A DNA stretch of 63,327 bases. Source: JABSOG01 sp041583135 (lineage in GTDB: Bacteria; Pseudomonadota; Gammaproteobacteria; Enterobacterales; Alteromonadaceae). The DNA lies in contig JBFHGJ010000020.1 in NCBI GenBank assembly GCA_041583135.1, forward strand, positions 1-63,327. Reading direction: 5' to 3'. Position 1 is the first letter of the stretch, and every line of letters starts with the position of its first letter. The notes under the pieces were generated by a model. The model saw nothing but the letters and a program-made list of their open reading frames with translations, made no database searches and was not told the DNA's origin. Positions 33,703 to 43,303 of the stretch are shown in pieces. A program made the position numbers and the translations under genes.

Positions 33703-34848
33703 TTATAAAGCGGCTTTAAGCGCTGCGGCTTTGTCGGTGGCTTCCCATGGGAACTCATCGCGACCAAAGTGACCGTAAGCGGCAGTCGGTTGATAGATTG
33801 GACGCTTAAGGTCAAGCATTTCAATCAAGCCGTGTGGACGCAATTCGAAGTGCTCACGAACCAAAGCAATCAAATGCTCTTCAGCCACTTTACCGGTGCC
33901 GAAGGTGTTGACTGAGATTGAAGTTGGCTCGGCAACACCGATGGCGTAAGAAACCTGAACTTCACAACGGTCGGCAAGGCCAGCTGCAACGATGTTTTTG
34001 GCAACGTAGCGAGCGGCGTAGGCTGCTGAACGGTCAACTTTTGATGGATCTTTACCAGAGAAAGCACCACCACCGTGACGGGCCATACCACCGTAGGTAT
34101 CTACGATGATCTTACGACCGGTCAAACCACAGTCGCCCATTGGGCCACCGATCACGAAACGACCTGTTGGGTTGATGTGGAATTTGGTGTCTTTATTTAC
34201 CCACTCACTTGGCAATACCGGCAAAATGATCTCTTCGCGTACTGCTTCAACCAAGTCGCTTTGGCTGATGTCTTCGCTGTGTTGAGTTGACAATACAACA
34301 GCGTCGATGCCCACGGGCTTGTCGTTTTCATAGATGAAGGTCAACTGAGATTTTGCATCAGGGCGCAACCATGGCAATTTGCCATTTTTACGAACCTCAG
34401 CCTGCTTTTTAACCAACAGGTGAGAGTAGTGAATTGGGGCTGGCATTAAAGAGGCGGTTTCGTTACAAGCGTAACCAAACATCAAACCTTGGTCACCGGC
34501 GCCTTGCTCGTATGGGTCTGAACGGTCAACACCTTGGTTGATGTCCGGAGATTGCTTGCCGATAGTGTTTAATACGGCACAAGAATCAGCGTCAAAGCCC
34601 ATTTCTGAACTGGTGTAACCAATTTCACGTACGGTTTTACGGGTGATCTCTTCAATATCGACCCAAGCTGAGGTGGTGATCTCGCCACCAACCATTACCA
34701 TACCGGTTTTAACGTAAGTTTCACAAGCTACACGGGCTTTGGTATCTTGCTCCAAAATTGCATCCAGCACCGCATCAGAAATTTGGTCTGCGATTTTATC
34801 AGGATGACCTTCTGAAACGGATTCTGAAGTAAAAAGTGTTCTGGCCAT
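33703..34848 (-). CDS. metK: S-adenosylmethionine synthase
   Basis: MetK makes S-adenosylmethionine from methionine and ATP. The 381-residue product has the N-terminal SVSEGHPDKIADQISDAVLD, the ATP loop GAGDQGLMFGYA and the GGGAFSGKDPSKVDRSAAY motif with essential lysine, all intact. It is divergent from tkt across 288 bp, as in Shewanella. Confidence 0.98.
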   Translation of the reverse strand: MARTLFTSESVSEGHPDKIADQISDAVLDAILEQDTKARVACETYVKTGMVMVGGEITTSAWVDIEEITRKTVREIGYTSSEMGFDADSCAVLNTIGKQSPDINQGVDRSDPYEQGAGDQGLMFGYACNETASLMPAPIHYSHLLVKKQAEVRKNGKLPWLRPDAKSQLTFIYENDKPVGIDAVVLSTQHSEDISQSDLVEAVREEIILPVLPSEWVNKDTKFHINPTGRFVIGGPMGDCGLTGRKIIVDTYGGMARHGGGAFSGKDPSKVDRSAAYAARYVAKNIVAAGLADRCEVQVSYAIGVAEPTSISVNTFGTGKVAEEHLIALVREHFELRPHGLIEMLDLKRPIYQPTAAYGHFGRDEFPWEATDKAAALKAAL

Positions 34849-34933
34849 TTTCTCTTGTTCTCTATATTTAATACTGTGGGGTATGTTTCGGGTATTATTG
34901 TAGGCGAATTAATCAGTCGATGTATAGGATTAT

Positions 34934-34957
34934 TTGCATCTAGACGGCTAAAAGTTT
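34934..34957 (-). promoter_or_regulatory. Possible MetJ box upstream of metK
   Basis: AGACGGCT at 34942-34949 matches seven of eight bases of the MetJ unit AGACGTCT, flanked by weaker units of four and five matches in the same 8-bp register. The position, about 90 bp upstream of metK, is suitable. The match is weak. Nothing else is evident in the rest of the 34849-35136 gap. Confidence 0.3.
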
Positions 34958-35136
34958 ATCGATCAGCAGCTAAGTGGAAGATATTCCTTACACAAATCCC
35001 GTCATTTCATTTGCTTCATGGCGGCGCTTGAGCGAAAATACGCCGTGCTTTTTCCGCTGCTTTGAACAACGATTTTGTTCTTAGTAGAACTCGGATAGGC
35101 GCTAACTTAGCCAGTCACAGCCAATCAGGAGCCAAA

Positions 35137-37131
35137 ATGTCATCTCGTAAAGAATTAGCCAATGCTATCCGCGCGTTAAGTATGGATGCTGTTCAAAAAG
35201 CCAACTCTGGTCACCCGGGTGCCCCTATGGGTATGGCCGATATCGCCGAAGTATTGTGGCGTGATCATTTGAAGCACAATCCAACCAATCCTAATTGGGC
35301 TGATAGAGACCGTTTTGTGTTGTCAAACGGCCATGGTTCGATGCTGATTTATTCTTTGCTCCATTTGACCGGCTATGAACTGTCGATGGATGATTTGAAA
35401 AACTTCCGTCAGTTACATTCTAAAACTCCGGGTCACCCGGAATATGGTTATGCCCCTGGAGTAGAAACCACCACTGGCCCGCTTGGTCAAGGTATCACCA
35501 ACGCAGTCGGTATGGCCATTGCCGAAAAAGCACTGGCTGCGCAGTTTAATCGTGATGAATTTGATATTGTTGACCACTTCACCTACGTCTTTATGGGCGA
35601 TGGCTGTTTGATGGAAGGTATTTCTCACGAAGCCTGTTCATTGGCCGGTACTTTGGGTCTCGGTAAACTGATCGCATTTTGGGATGACAATGGCATTTCA
35701 ATCGACGGTGAAGTTGAAGGCTGGTTCTCCGATGATACCCCTAAACGTTTTGAATCCTATGGCTGGCATGTCATCAAAGGTGTTGACGGTCACGATGTAG
35801 GCGCAATTGAACAGGCCATTTCTGAAGCTAAGGCGCAAGGCGATAAACCAACGTTGATCTGTTGTAAAACCGTTATCGGTTACGGCTCGCCAAATAAAAG
35901 CGGCAGTCATGACTGTCACGGCGCACCATTAGGCAATGATGAGATTGCCGCCGCTCGCGAATTCTTAAATTGGCCACATGCGCCGTTTGAGATCCCGGCA
36001 GATATCTATCAGCAGTGGGATGCCAAAGCGGCTGGTAATACCGCCGAGAGTAACTGGCAGCAAAAATTTGCCGCTTACAGCACCAAATATCCTGAACTGG
36101 CCGCTGAGTTCAACCGTCGTCAAAGCGGCGAGTTACCGGCAGATTGGGCTGAAAAAGCCGATGCCTATATTGCGCAGTTGCAAGCCAACCCTGAAAAAAT
36201 CGCTACCCGTAAAGCCTCACAAAACTGTTTGAATGCCTATGGCCCTATGTTGTCTGAGTTTATGGGCGGCTCTGCCGATTTGGCTGGCTCGAACTTGACC
36301 TTGTGGTCTGGTTCAAAAGGCTTAACCGCCGAAGATGCCTCTGGTAACTATGTCTTTTACGGTGTGCGCGAGTTTGGTATGTCGGCCATTATGAATGGTA
36401 TCGCCCTACATCGCGGCTTTATTCCTTACGGCGCAACTTTCTTGATGTTTGTTGAATATGCCCGAAATGCTGTACGTATGGCCGCTTTGATGAAACAGCG
36501 CAGCATCTTCGTGTATACCCATGACTCAATCGGTTTGGGTGAAGATGGTCCGACCCATCAGGCTGTTGAGCAAATCGCCTCATTGCGTATGACGCCAAAC
36601 TTAGATAACTGGCGTCCTTGTGATCAGGTTGAGTCTGCTGTTGCTTGGCGTAGTGCCATTGAACGTGCCGATGGTCCAAGCTGCCTTATCTTTACCCGTC
36701 AAGGTGTGCCGCAGTTTGAACGTAGTCAGCAGCAAGTGGCCGATATCAAACGTGGTGGTTATATCCTAAGCGATGACGAAGGTCAGCCAGACGTCATTTT
36801 GATCGGCACCGGTTCTGAGGTGGAGTTGGCGATGAACGCCGCCGTGATTTTACGCGAGCAAGGCCGTAAGGTACGCGTTGTCTCTATGCCGTCAACCGAT
36901 GTATTTGATGCCCAAGACGCGCAGTATAAAGAGTCGGTGTTGCCTGCGGCAGTGACCAACCGTGTTGCCGTTGAAGCTGGTATCGTCGATTACTGGTATA
37001 AATATGTCGGCTTAAACGGCAAGATCATCGGCATGACGACTTTCGGTGAGTCGGCACCAGCCAATGAGCTTTACGAGTATTTCGGCATTACCACCGAAAA
37101 AGTGGTAGAAGCAGCCGCTTCTTACTTCTAA
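35137..37131 (+). CDS. tkt: Transketolase
   Basis: Transketolase moves two-carbon units between sugar phosphates in the pentose phosphate pathway using thiamine diphosphate. The 664-residue product has NSGHPGAPMGMADIAEVLW near the start, the cofactor motif GDGCLMEGISHEACSLAG and the THDSIGLGEDGPTHQ motif. The ATG at 35137 has an AGGAG site and gives the usual start; the frame extends 25 codons further up without homology. Confidence 0.97.
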   Translation: MSSRKELANAIRALSMDAVQKANSGHPGAPMGMADIAEVLWRDHLKHNPTNPNWADRDRFVLSNGHGSMLIYSLLHLTGYELSMDDLKNFRQLHSKTPGHPEYGYAPGVETTTGPLGQGITNAVGMAIAEKALAAQFNRDEFDIVDHFTYVFMGDGCLMEGISHEACSLAGTLGLGKLIAFWDDNGISIDGEVEGWFSDDTPKRFESYGWHVIKGVDGHDVGAIEQAISEAKAQGDKPTLICCKTVIGYGSPNKSGSHDCHGAPLGNDEIAAAREFLNWPHAPFEIPADIYQQWDAKAAGNTAESNWQQKFAAYSTKYPELAAEFNRRQSGELPADWAEKADAYIAQLQANPEKIATRKASQNCLNAYGPMLSEFMGGSADLAGSNLTLWSGSKGLTAEDASGNYVFYGVREFGMSAIMNGIALHRGFIPYGATFLMFVEYARNAVRMAALMKQRSIFVYTHDSIGLGEDGPTHQAVEQIASLRMTPNLDNWRPCDQVESAVAWRSAIERADGPSCLIFTRQGVPQFERSQQQVADIKRGGYILSDDEGQPDVILIGTGSEVELAMNAAVILREQGRKVRVVSMPSTDVFDAQDAQYKESVLPAAVTNRVAVEAGIVDYWYKYVGLNGKIIGMTTFGESAPANELYEYFGITTEKVVEAAASYF

Positions 37132-37138
37132 TCTGACA

Positions 37139-37174
37139 AAGCAGCCCCTTAAACCTTAAGCGGGCTGCTTTTTT
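37139..37174 (+). terminator. Intrinsic terminator after tkt
   Basis: A 9-bp stem AAGCAGCCC/GGGCTGCTT is followed by a run of T residues, eight bases after the tkt stop. It separates tkt from the following epd gene, which starts 22 bp later. Confidence 0.85.
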
Positions 37175-37195
37175 ATCTAAGGTTTTACTACATCA

Positions 37196-38239
37196 ATGGC
37201 AATTCGAGTCGCAATTAATGGCTTTGGTCGCATTGGTCGCAATATTTTGCGGGCATTGTATGAAAGTGGTCGCAATGATGTCATTGAGGTGGTGGTGATC
37301 AACGAACTGGCGCAGCCAGAAGCGATTGCCCATTTGCTCAAATATGACACCGCCCATGGGCGCTTCGCTTTTTCGGTGGCACTGCAAGGCAACACGCTCA
37401 ATGTGGCAGGGGATGACATCGAGCTGATTAATGAACCCGAGCTTGATAAGTTGCCGTGGCAACACTACGACATTGATATCGTCTTGGAGTGTACCGGGGT
37501 TTTCGGTAGCCGTGAGGACGCTCAGATGCATTTGGCACGCGGTGCCAAACGGGTATTGTTTTCTCATCCTGCCAAAACCGACAATGATGTCGATGCGACG
37601 GTGATTTATGGCATCAATGACCATACACTGACCGGCGAGGAGCGTATTGTTTCCAATGGTTCTTGTACCACCAACTGTATCGTGCCGGTGATCACCGTAC
37701 TCGATGAAATGTTTGGTGTCGAAAGTGGCACTATTACCACCATTCATGCCTCAATGCATGACCAGCAAGTGATTGATGCCTATCACAAAGATTTACGCCG
37801 CACCCGTGCGGCCAGTCAATCCATTATACCGGTCGATACTCAGCTACACCTGGGTATTGAACGTATTTTACCTAAATTCAAAGGGCGTTTTGAGGCAATT
37901 GCCGTCAGGGTGCCGACGATAAATGTCACCGCTATGGATCTGAGTGTGACACTCAATACCGATGTCAGTATCCGCGAAGTCAACGAGGCCTTTAAGCTCG
38001 CTCTTGGTGGCGCGTTGCAAGGTATCTTGGGCTATACCGAAGAACCGCTGGTATCGGTTGATTTTAATCACGACCCTCATTCATCGATTGTCGATGGCAA
38101 TCAAACCCGGGTCAGTCATAAACGGCTGGTGAAAATGTTGGTTTGGTGTGACAACGAATGGGGCTTTGCCAACCGAATGCTGGATACGGCGGTGGTGCTT
38201 TGCACCGCTCGTCTGTCTGAAACTGAATTAAGCAACTAA
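37196..38239 (+). CDS. epd: D-erythrose-4-phosphate dehydrogenase
   Basis: Epd oxidises erythrose 4-phosphate to 4-phosphoerythronate, the first step of pyridoxal phosphate synthesis by the DXP-dependent route. The 347-residue protein is GapA-like, with the NAD motif INGFGRIGRNILRALYE and the catalytic Cys in SNGSCTTNC. Its place before pgk and fba, and the variant residues around the NAD site, support Epd over GapA. It lies 12 bp upstream of pgk. Confidence 0.93.
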   Translation: MAIRVAINGFGRIGRNILRALYESGRNDVIEVVVINELAQPEAIAHLLKYDTAHGRFAFSVALQGNTLNVAGDDIELINEPELDKLPWQHYDIDIVLECTGVFGSREDAQMHLARGAKRVLFSHPAKTDNDVDATVIYGINDHTLTGEERIVSNGSCTTNCIVPVITVLDEMFGVESGTITTIHASMHDQQVIDAYHKDLRRTRAASQSIIPVDTQLHLGIERILPKFKGRFEAIAVRVPTINVTAMDLSVTLNTDVSIREVNEAFKLALGGALQGILGYTEEPLVSVDFNHDPHSSIVDGNQTRVSHKRLVKMLVWCDNEWGFANRMLDTAVVLCTARLSETELSN

Positions 38240-38251
38240 AGAGGTTATTCC

Positions 38252-39427
38252 ATGTCTGTCATTAAAATGACCGATCTTGATTTGACACAAAAACGCGTTT
38301 TGATCCGTCAAGATCTCAACGTGCCTGTAAAAGCTGGAAAAGTGGCCTCTGATGCCCGCATTAAAGCGTCATTGCCGACCATTAAACTGGCTCTGGCGCA
38401 AGGCGCTAAAGTGATGGTGATGTCTCACTTGGGTCGTCCTACCGAGGGCGAGTTTAATGCCGAGTTTTCTATGCAGCCTGTCGTAGACTATCTCAATGAC
38501 GCCCTTGATGTGCCGGTGCGTCTTGTTAGTGACTACCTAGATGGTTTGGATATGGCCGCAGGTGAGTTGGTGGTTTTTGAAAACGTGCGTTTTAACGTTG
38601 GCGAAAAGAAAAACGCAGACGAGTTGGCCAAGAAGATGGCGGCATTGTGTGATGTATACGTGATGGACGCCTTTGGTACGGCTCACCGTGCTCAAGCATC
38701 AACCCACGGCGTTGCCAAATATGCCGATGTTGCCTGCGCCGGTCCTTTGCTGGCAGCAGAATTAGAAGCCCTCGCCAAAGCGCTGGATAACCCGGCTCGC
38801 CCAATGGTGGCGATTGTTGGCGGTTCTAAGGTTTCAACCAAGTTAACCGTACTGGATTCATTGTCAAAAGTCGTTGACCAATTGGTTGTCGGCGGTGGTA
38901 TCGCCAATACCTTTATCGCAGCAGCTGGCCATAATGTTGGCAAATCTTTATATGAAGCCGACCTTGTGGACGAAGCCAAACGCTTAAGCGCAGCGGCGCA
39001 AGCCAACAACGGCGATATTCCAGTACCGAGCGATGTGGTTGTCGGCACGGAATTTTCAGAATCGGCCGAGGCGACGTTAAAGGCCGTCAGCGAAGTGGGC
39101 AACGACGATATGATTTTTGATATCGGCCCTGATTCAGCAGCGGCTTTGGCGCAGATCTTAAAAAATGCCGGTACTATCGTGTGGAATGGCCCGGTAGGCG
39201 TGTTTGAATTTGACCAGTTCGGTGCAGGCACAAAGGCATTGGCACAAGCAATTGCCGATAGTAATGCCTTTTCAATCGCAGGCGGCGGAGATACCTTGGC
39301 GGCTATCGATAAATACGGCGTTGGTGAGAAGATATCTTATATTTCTACCGGCGGTGGTGCGTTTTTGGAGTTCTTAGAAGGCAAAGTATTACCGGCAGTC
39401 GAGATCTTAGAACAACGTGCTAAATAA
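38252..39427 (+). CDS. pgk: Phosphoglycerate kinase
   Basis: Pgk transfers the phosphate of 1,3-bisphosphoglycerate to ADP in glycolysis. The 391-residue product has the substrate-binding RQDLNVPVKAGK and MSHLGRPTEG motifs and the nucleotide-binding GGGDTLAA stretch near the C-terminus. It follows epd by 12 bp with an AAAGAGG ribosome site, in the standard epd-pgk-fba cluster. Confidence 0.97.
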   Translation: MSVIKMTDLDLTQKRVLIRQDLNVPVKAGKVASDARIKASLPTIKLALAQGAKVMVMSHLGRPTEGEFNAEFSMQPVVDYLNDALDVPVRLVSDYLDGLDMAAGELVVFENVRFNVGEKKNADELAKKMAALCDVYVMDAFGTAHRAQASTHGVAKYADVACAGPLLAAELEALAKALDNPARPMVAIVGGSKVSTKLTVLDSLSKVVDQLVVGGGIANTFIAAAGHNVGKSLYEADLVDEAKRLSAAAQANNGDIPVPSDVVVGTEFSESAEATLKAVSEVGNDDMIFDIGPDSAAALAQILKNAGTIVWNGPVGVFEFDQFGAGTKALAQAIADSNAFSIAGGGDTLAAIDKYGVGEKISYISTGGGAFLEFLEGKVLPAVEILEQRAK

Positions 39428-39452
39428 CTTTAGGTTAAATAAGCTGATTGAC

Positions 39453-39470
39453 GGCGCGAGTATTCGCGCC
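39453..39470 (+). other. Intercistronic hairpin between pgk and fba
   Basis: A 7-bp stem GGCGCGA/TCGCGCC with a GTAT loop lies 25 bp after pgk. It is followed by AAAACGATTT rather than a T-run, so it is more likely an RNA-stability or processing element than a terminator. Confidence 0.5.
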
Positions 39471-39527
39471 AAAACGATTTAAAAGAATAACGATAATTCA
39501 CCATAAAGAATATATTGGAGAGATAAA

Positions 39528-40592
39528 ATGGCTTTAGTTTCATTGCGTCAGGTGCTTGACCACGCAGCAGAGCACGGTTATGGCGTACCGGCTTTTAACG
39601 TTAACAACTTAGAGCAGATGCGTGCGATCATGGAAGCGGCGCAAAAAACCGATAGCCCGGTTATCGTGCAAGCTTCTGCCGGTGCCCGTAAATATGCTGG
39701 CGCACCTTTCTTGCGTCACTTGATTTTGGCTGCTGTCGAGGAGTTTCCGGACATTCCAGTGGTTATGCACCAAGATCACGGTACGACACCTGCGATTTGT
39801 CAACGCTCTATTCAATTGGGCTTTAGCTCAGTGATGATGGACGGTTCGTTGTTGGCTGATGGCAAAACCCCATCTGACTACGAATACAATGTTGATGTGA
39901 CTCGTCGCACCGTAGAAATGGCCCACGCTTGTGGCGTTTCTGTTGAAGGTGAGTTGGGCTGTTTAGGTTCACTTGAAACCGGTGAAGCCGGTGAAGAAGA
40001 CGGCGTTGGCGCGGTTGGTAAACTGAGCAAAGAACAGCTGTTGACCGACCCTGAAGAAGCGGCTGATTTCGTGCGTAAAACCGGTGTTGACGCCTTGGCC
40101 ATTGCTTGTGGCACTTCACACGGCGCTTACAAATTCACCCGTCCACCAACAGGTGATATTTTGGCGATTGACCGCATCAAAGCCATTCACGAACGCATTC
40201 CGAACACACACTTGGTTATGCACGGTTCTTCTTCTGTGCCACAAGAGTGGTTGGCCATTATCAATGAATTCGGCGGTGAGATCCCTGAGACCTATGGTGT
40301 GCCGGTAGAGCAGATCTGTGAAGGTATCAAACACGGTGTAACTAAGGTTAACATCGACACCGACTTGCGTTTGGCCTCAACCGGTGCCATTCGTCGTTTC
40401 TTGGCACAAAACCCTGCCGAGTTCGACCCGCGTAAATATTTCGCCGTAGCGACCAAAGCCATGAGCGATATCTGTATTGCCCGTTACGAAGCATTCGGCA
40501 CTGCCGGTAACGCCAGCAAAATCAAACCTATCTCATTAGATAGCATGGTTGCTCGTTACGACAGCGGCGAGTTGGCTCAGCAGATTAAATAA
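39528..40592 (+). CDS. fba: Class II fructose-bisphosphate aldolase (Calvin-cycle subtype)
   Basis: This zinc aldolase splits fructose 1,6-bisphosphate. The 354-residue product is of the class IIB, Calvin-cycle subtype (also called cbbA or fbaA by some pipelines) rather than the E. coli class IIA form: it has HQDHGTTPAICQRSIQLGF with zinc-ligand His, GTSHGAYKF and the NIDTDLRLA phosphate site. It has a GGAGAG ribosome site and ends at a strong shared terminator. Confidence 0.95.
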   Translation: MALVSLRQVLDHAAEHGYGVPAFNVNNLEQMRAIMEAAQKTDSPVIVQASAGARKYAGAPFLRHLILAAVEEFPDIPVVMHQDHGTTPAICQRSIQLGFSSVMMDGSLLADGKTPSDYEYNVDVTRRTVEMAHACGVSVEGELGCLGSLETGEAGEEDGVGAVGKLSKEQLLTDPEEAADFVRKTGVDALAIACGTSHGAYKFTRPPTGDILAIDRIKAIHERIPNTHLVMHGSSSVPQEWLAIINEFGGEIPETYGVPVEQICEGIKHGVTKVNIDTDLRLASTGAIRRFLAQNPAEFDPRKYFAVATKAMSDICIARYEAFGTAGNASKIKPISLDSMVARYDSGELAQQIK

Positions 40593-40613
40593 TTTCTAGC
40601 GAAATTATTTATA

Positions 40614-40650
40614 AAAAAGGCCAATAATGCATAGCATTATTGGCCTTTTT
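40614..40650. terminator. Bidirectional terminator between fba and proA
   Basis: A perfect 17-bp inverted repeat with a 3-base loop, A-rich on the left and T-rich on the right, lies between the convergent fba and proA genes and serves both. Confidence 0.93.
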
Positions 40651-40666
40651 GTTTATTGTCGATAAA

Positions 40667-41917
40667 TTAATTGCGGATTTGGCCGTCACCGGTAACTACA
40701 AACTTTTCTGTGGTGAGGGATTCAACGCCCATCGGGCCGTAGGCGTGGAGCTTGCTGGTTGAAATGCCAATCTCGGCGCCCAAACCAAGCTCTCCGCCGT
40801 CGGAAAAGCGTGAAGACGCATTGACCATGACAACCGCTGAGTTGATGTGTTTGACAAAGTTTTGCGCGGTGGTGATATCTTGGGTGACGATCACTTCGGT
40901 ATGGCCTGAGCTGTACTGCTGAATGTGATTGACCGCCGCTTGGTAGTCATCGACGACCTTGATGGCAATTTCCAAGGCAAGGTATTCAGCATCCCAATCG
41001 GCATCGGTTGCAGGCATTGCGTCTTGAAAAAAATCAACGCTTTGTTCGCAGGCGTGAACCTTCACTTTATGCTCACTGAATGCTGCTGCCACCTTAGGTA
41101 AGAGAGCCGCTGCAACGGCCTTGTCTACCAATAGGGTTTCTAGTGCGTTGCACACGCCGGGGCGCTGTACTTTGCCGTTGAGTAAAATATCAAGCCCTTT
41201 ATCAAGGTTGGCATTGCGTTCGATATATAAGTGGCAAACGCCCTTAAAATGTTGAATTACAGGCACTTTGCTGTTGTCTGAGACAAAACGAATAAGCCCT
41301 TCGCCGCCCCGTGGAATAATCAAATCGACATACTGCGTCAGCTGCATCAACTCATTCATATGTTCACGGTCGGGATCAGGGACCACTGAAATGGCTGCTG
41401 GGTTGATGCCTTGCGCCGTCAGTGCTTGATGAAGGCAGTTGGCAATGGCGAGACTTGACTGCAACGCCTCGCGGCCACCACGTAAAATCACCGCATTGCC
41501 GGCTTTCAAACACAGCGCTGCGGCATCAGCGGTCACATTGGGGCGCGCTTCATATATCATGGCTATCACCCCAAGAGGGATGCGCATTTTCCCCACTACA
41601 ATGCCATTGGGCCTGACGCTGGTTTTGCTCATGCTGCCCACCGGGTCGGGCATTGCGGCAATTTCATCAATGGCATCAGCCATGGCGTCGATACGTGCTG
41701 GTGTCAGGGTAAGCCTGTCTATCATTGCGCTGGAGAGCTGTTTTTGCTCTGCCAAGGCTAGGTCTTGCTGGTTGGCCGCCAAAATCGGCTCATGGCAGGC
41801 TCGTAAGTTGTCGGCCATGGCTTTCAGGGCCTGGTCTTTTTGTTGACTGGATAAAACAGCCAGTTGATTGGCTGCGGTTTTGGCCTCGCGGGCCATTTGT
41901 GTCATCGAAAATGTCAT
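40667..41917 (-). CDS. proA: Gamma-glutamyl phosphate reductase
   Basis: ProA reduces glutamyl 5-phosphate to glutamate semialdehyde in proline synthesis. The 416-residue product has the aldehyde dehydrogenase-like fold with the catalytic Cys in QRPGVCNALETLLV and the end motif SRFSDGGELGLGAEIGIS. It follows proB by 37 bp on the same strand. Confidence 0.97.
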   Translation of the reverse strand: MTFSMTQMAREAKTAANQLAVLSSQQKDQALKAMADNLRACHEPILAANQQDLALAEQKQLSSAMIDRLTLTPARIDAMADAIDEIAAMPDPVGSMSKTSVRPNGIVVGKMRIPLGVIAMIYEARPNVTADAAALCLKAGNAVILRGGREALQSSLAIANCLHQALTAQGINPAAISVVPDPDREHMNELMQLTQYVDLIIPRGGEGLIRFVSDNSKVPVIQHFKGVCHLYIERNANLDKGLDILLNGKVQRPGVCNALETLLVDKAVAAALLPKVAAAFSEHKVKVHACEQSVDFFQDAMPATDADWDAEYLALEIAIKVVDDYQAAVNHIQQYSSGHTEVIVTQDITTAQNFVKHINSAVVMVNASSRFSDGGELGLGAEIGISTSKLHAYGPMGVESLTTEKFVVTGDGQIRN

Positions 41918-41954
41918 GTCGTTTACCCGGTAGTTAATGACAATGGTTGTGGTG

Positions 41955-43067
41955 TTATTCGCCGATTAAGGCAAGGTCGTCACGGTGGATAACCTCATCA
42001 GATGGGCTAAAGCCCAATATCTCTGCTATCTGTTGGCTTTGCGCCCCTTTGATCCTGTCGAGGTCTTGTGCATCGTACTGGCAGATCCCCCGAGCAATGA
42101 CTTGTCGGTTGTCGTTGGCCACGATATCGACCGCTTCACCCTTTAGCCATTGGCCTTCGATCTCGACAATACCCGAACTCAGCAGTGAAGCGCCGCGAGT
42201 TTGAATGGCCTTAACGGCGCCAGAGTCGATGAGCACTTGGCCTTGCGCTTTTAAGGTATGGCGCAACCACTGCTTTTTAGCACGGCTTTTGGCTTCGGTA
42301 GGTTTAAACAAGGTGCCGACTGGCAAATCTTGGAGTAGGGCATCAAAACTTTGCCGTTTAAAGCCGTTTACTATCATGGTGCTGATCCCCTGATGAGTGG
42401 CTTTTTCCGCAGCTTGAATTTTGGTGCGCATGCCACCTGTGGCAATTTTGTTGCTGGTACCACCGGCAAGGGCATAGATGCTTTGGTCGATGTGAGCGAC
42501 CTCTGTGATCAACTCGGCATCGGCGTATTTTTTCGGGTCTTTATTATAAAGGCCGTCGATGTCTGAGCAGATCATCAAACCATCGGCTTCACTGACCAAG
42601 GCAACCAAGGCGGCAAGATTGTCGTTGTCGCCGACTTTAAGTTCTTCGGTGGCTACAGTATCGTTTTCATTGACGATAGGTAAGATGTCGTTGGCCAAAA
42701 GCTCGCGCAGGGTGTTTTTGATGTTGACGTAGCGGCGGCGGTCTCGTAAGTCGCCGTGGGTCAGCAAGATTTGGGCACATGGAAAATCAAAAAAGCGCTG
42801 CCAGTTGGCCATCATTTTCATTTGACCAATGGCCGCCATCGCTTGTTTTTGCGCAATGGTCGGTGGGTTGTCTTTACAGTTAACCGCTTGTCTGCCCGCA
42901 GCGACACTGCCGCTTGACACCAAAATGACTTGCTTGTTTTGTTTACGACACTCGGTAATAAAGTGGGCAATGGCAAGCAGGTATTCACCGCTGACGGCTT
43001 TGCCACCCGGAGCAATCAGTGCACTGCCAATTTTGATCACAATTCGCTGCCAGTTGTTTAAACGCAC
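41955..43067 (-). CDS. proB: Glutamate 5-kinase
   Basis: ProB phosphorylates glutamate in the first step of proline synthesis and is inhibited by proline. The 370-residue product has the amino-acid-kinase domain (VIKIGSALI, VSSGSVAAGR, NENDTVA) and a C-terminal PUA domain from about 280. It starts with GTG behind a GGAGAG site. The chain is the usual length for PUA-containing ProB. Confidence 0.97.
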   Translation of the reverse strand: MRLNNWQRIVIKIGSALIAPGGKAVSGEYLLAIAHFITECRKQNKQVILVSSGSVAAGRQAVNCKDNPPTIAQKQAMAAIGQMKMMANWQRFFDFPCAQILLTHGDLRDRRRYVNIKNTLRELLANDILPIVNENDTVATEELKVGDNDNLAALVALVSEADGLMICSDIDGLYNKDPKKYADAELITEVAHIDQSIYALAGGTSNKIATGGMRTKIQAAEKATHQGISTMIVNGFKRQSFDALLQDLPVGTLFKPTEAKSRAKKQWLRHTLKAQGQVLIDSGAVKAIQTRGASLLSSGIVEIEGQWLKGEAVDIVANDNRQVIARGICQYDAQDLDRIKGAQSQQIAEILGFSPSDEVIHRDDLALIGE

Positions 43068-43303
43068 GTTTCTCTCCAGATGATAAATTTTAAGCGCACG
43101 CTATCAAAATCCTTGCTGAAAATCGAGTCAATTTTGTTATATCTATTTACAAATAGCAGTTTAAATAGCTAAAGCTCTAAATGTTTAAATGTCCATGGTG
43201 ATAATTTATTAAACAATTTGCTTTATTTTTACCCAATCTCGCTGGTTTTGCCGTTGTCTTGCCTTTACAATGCGTGCAACGAAACGAGTACAAAGAGAAC
43301 GCC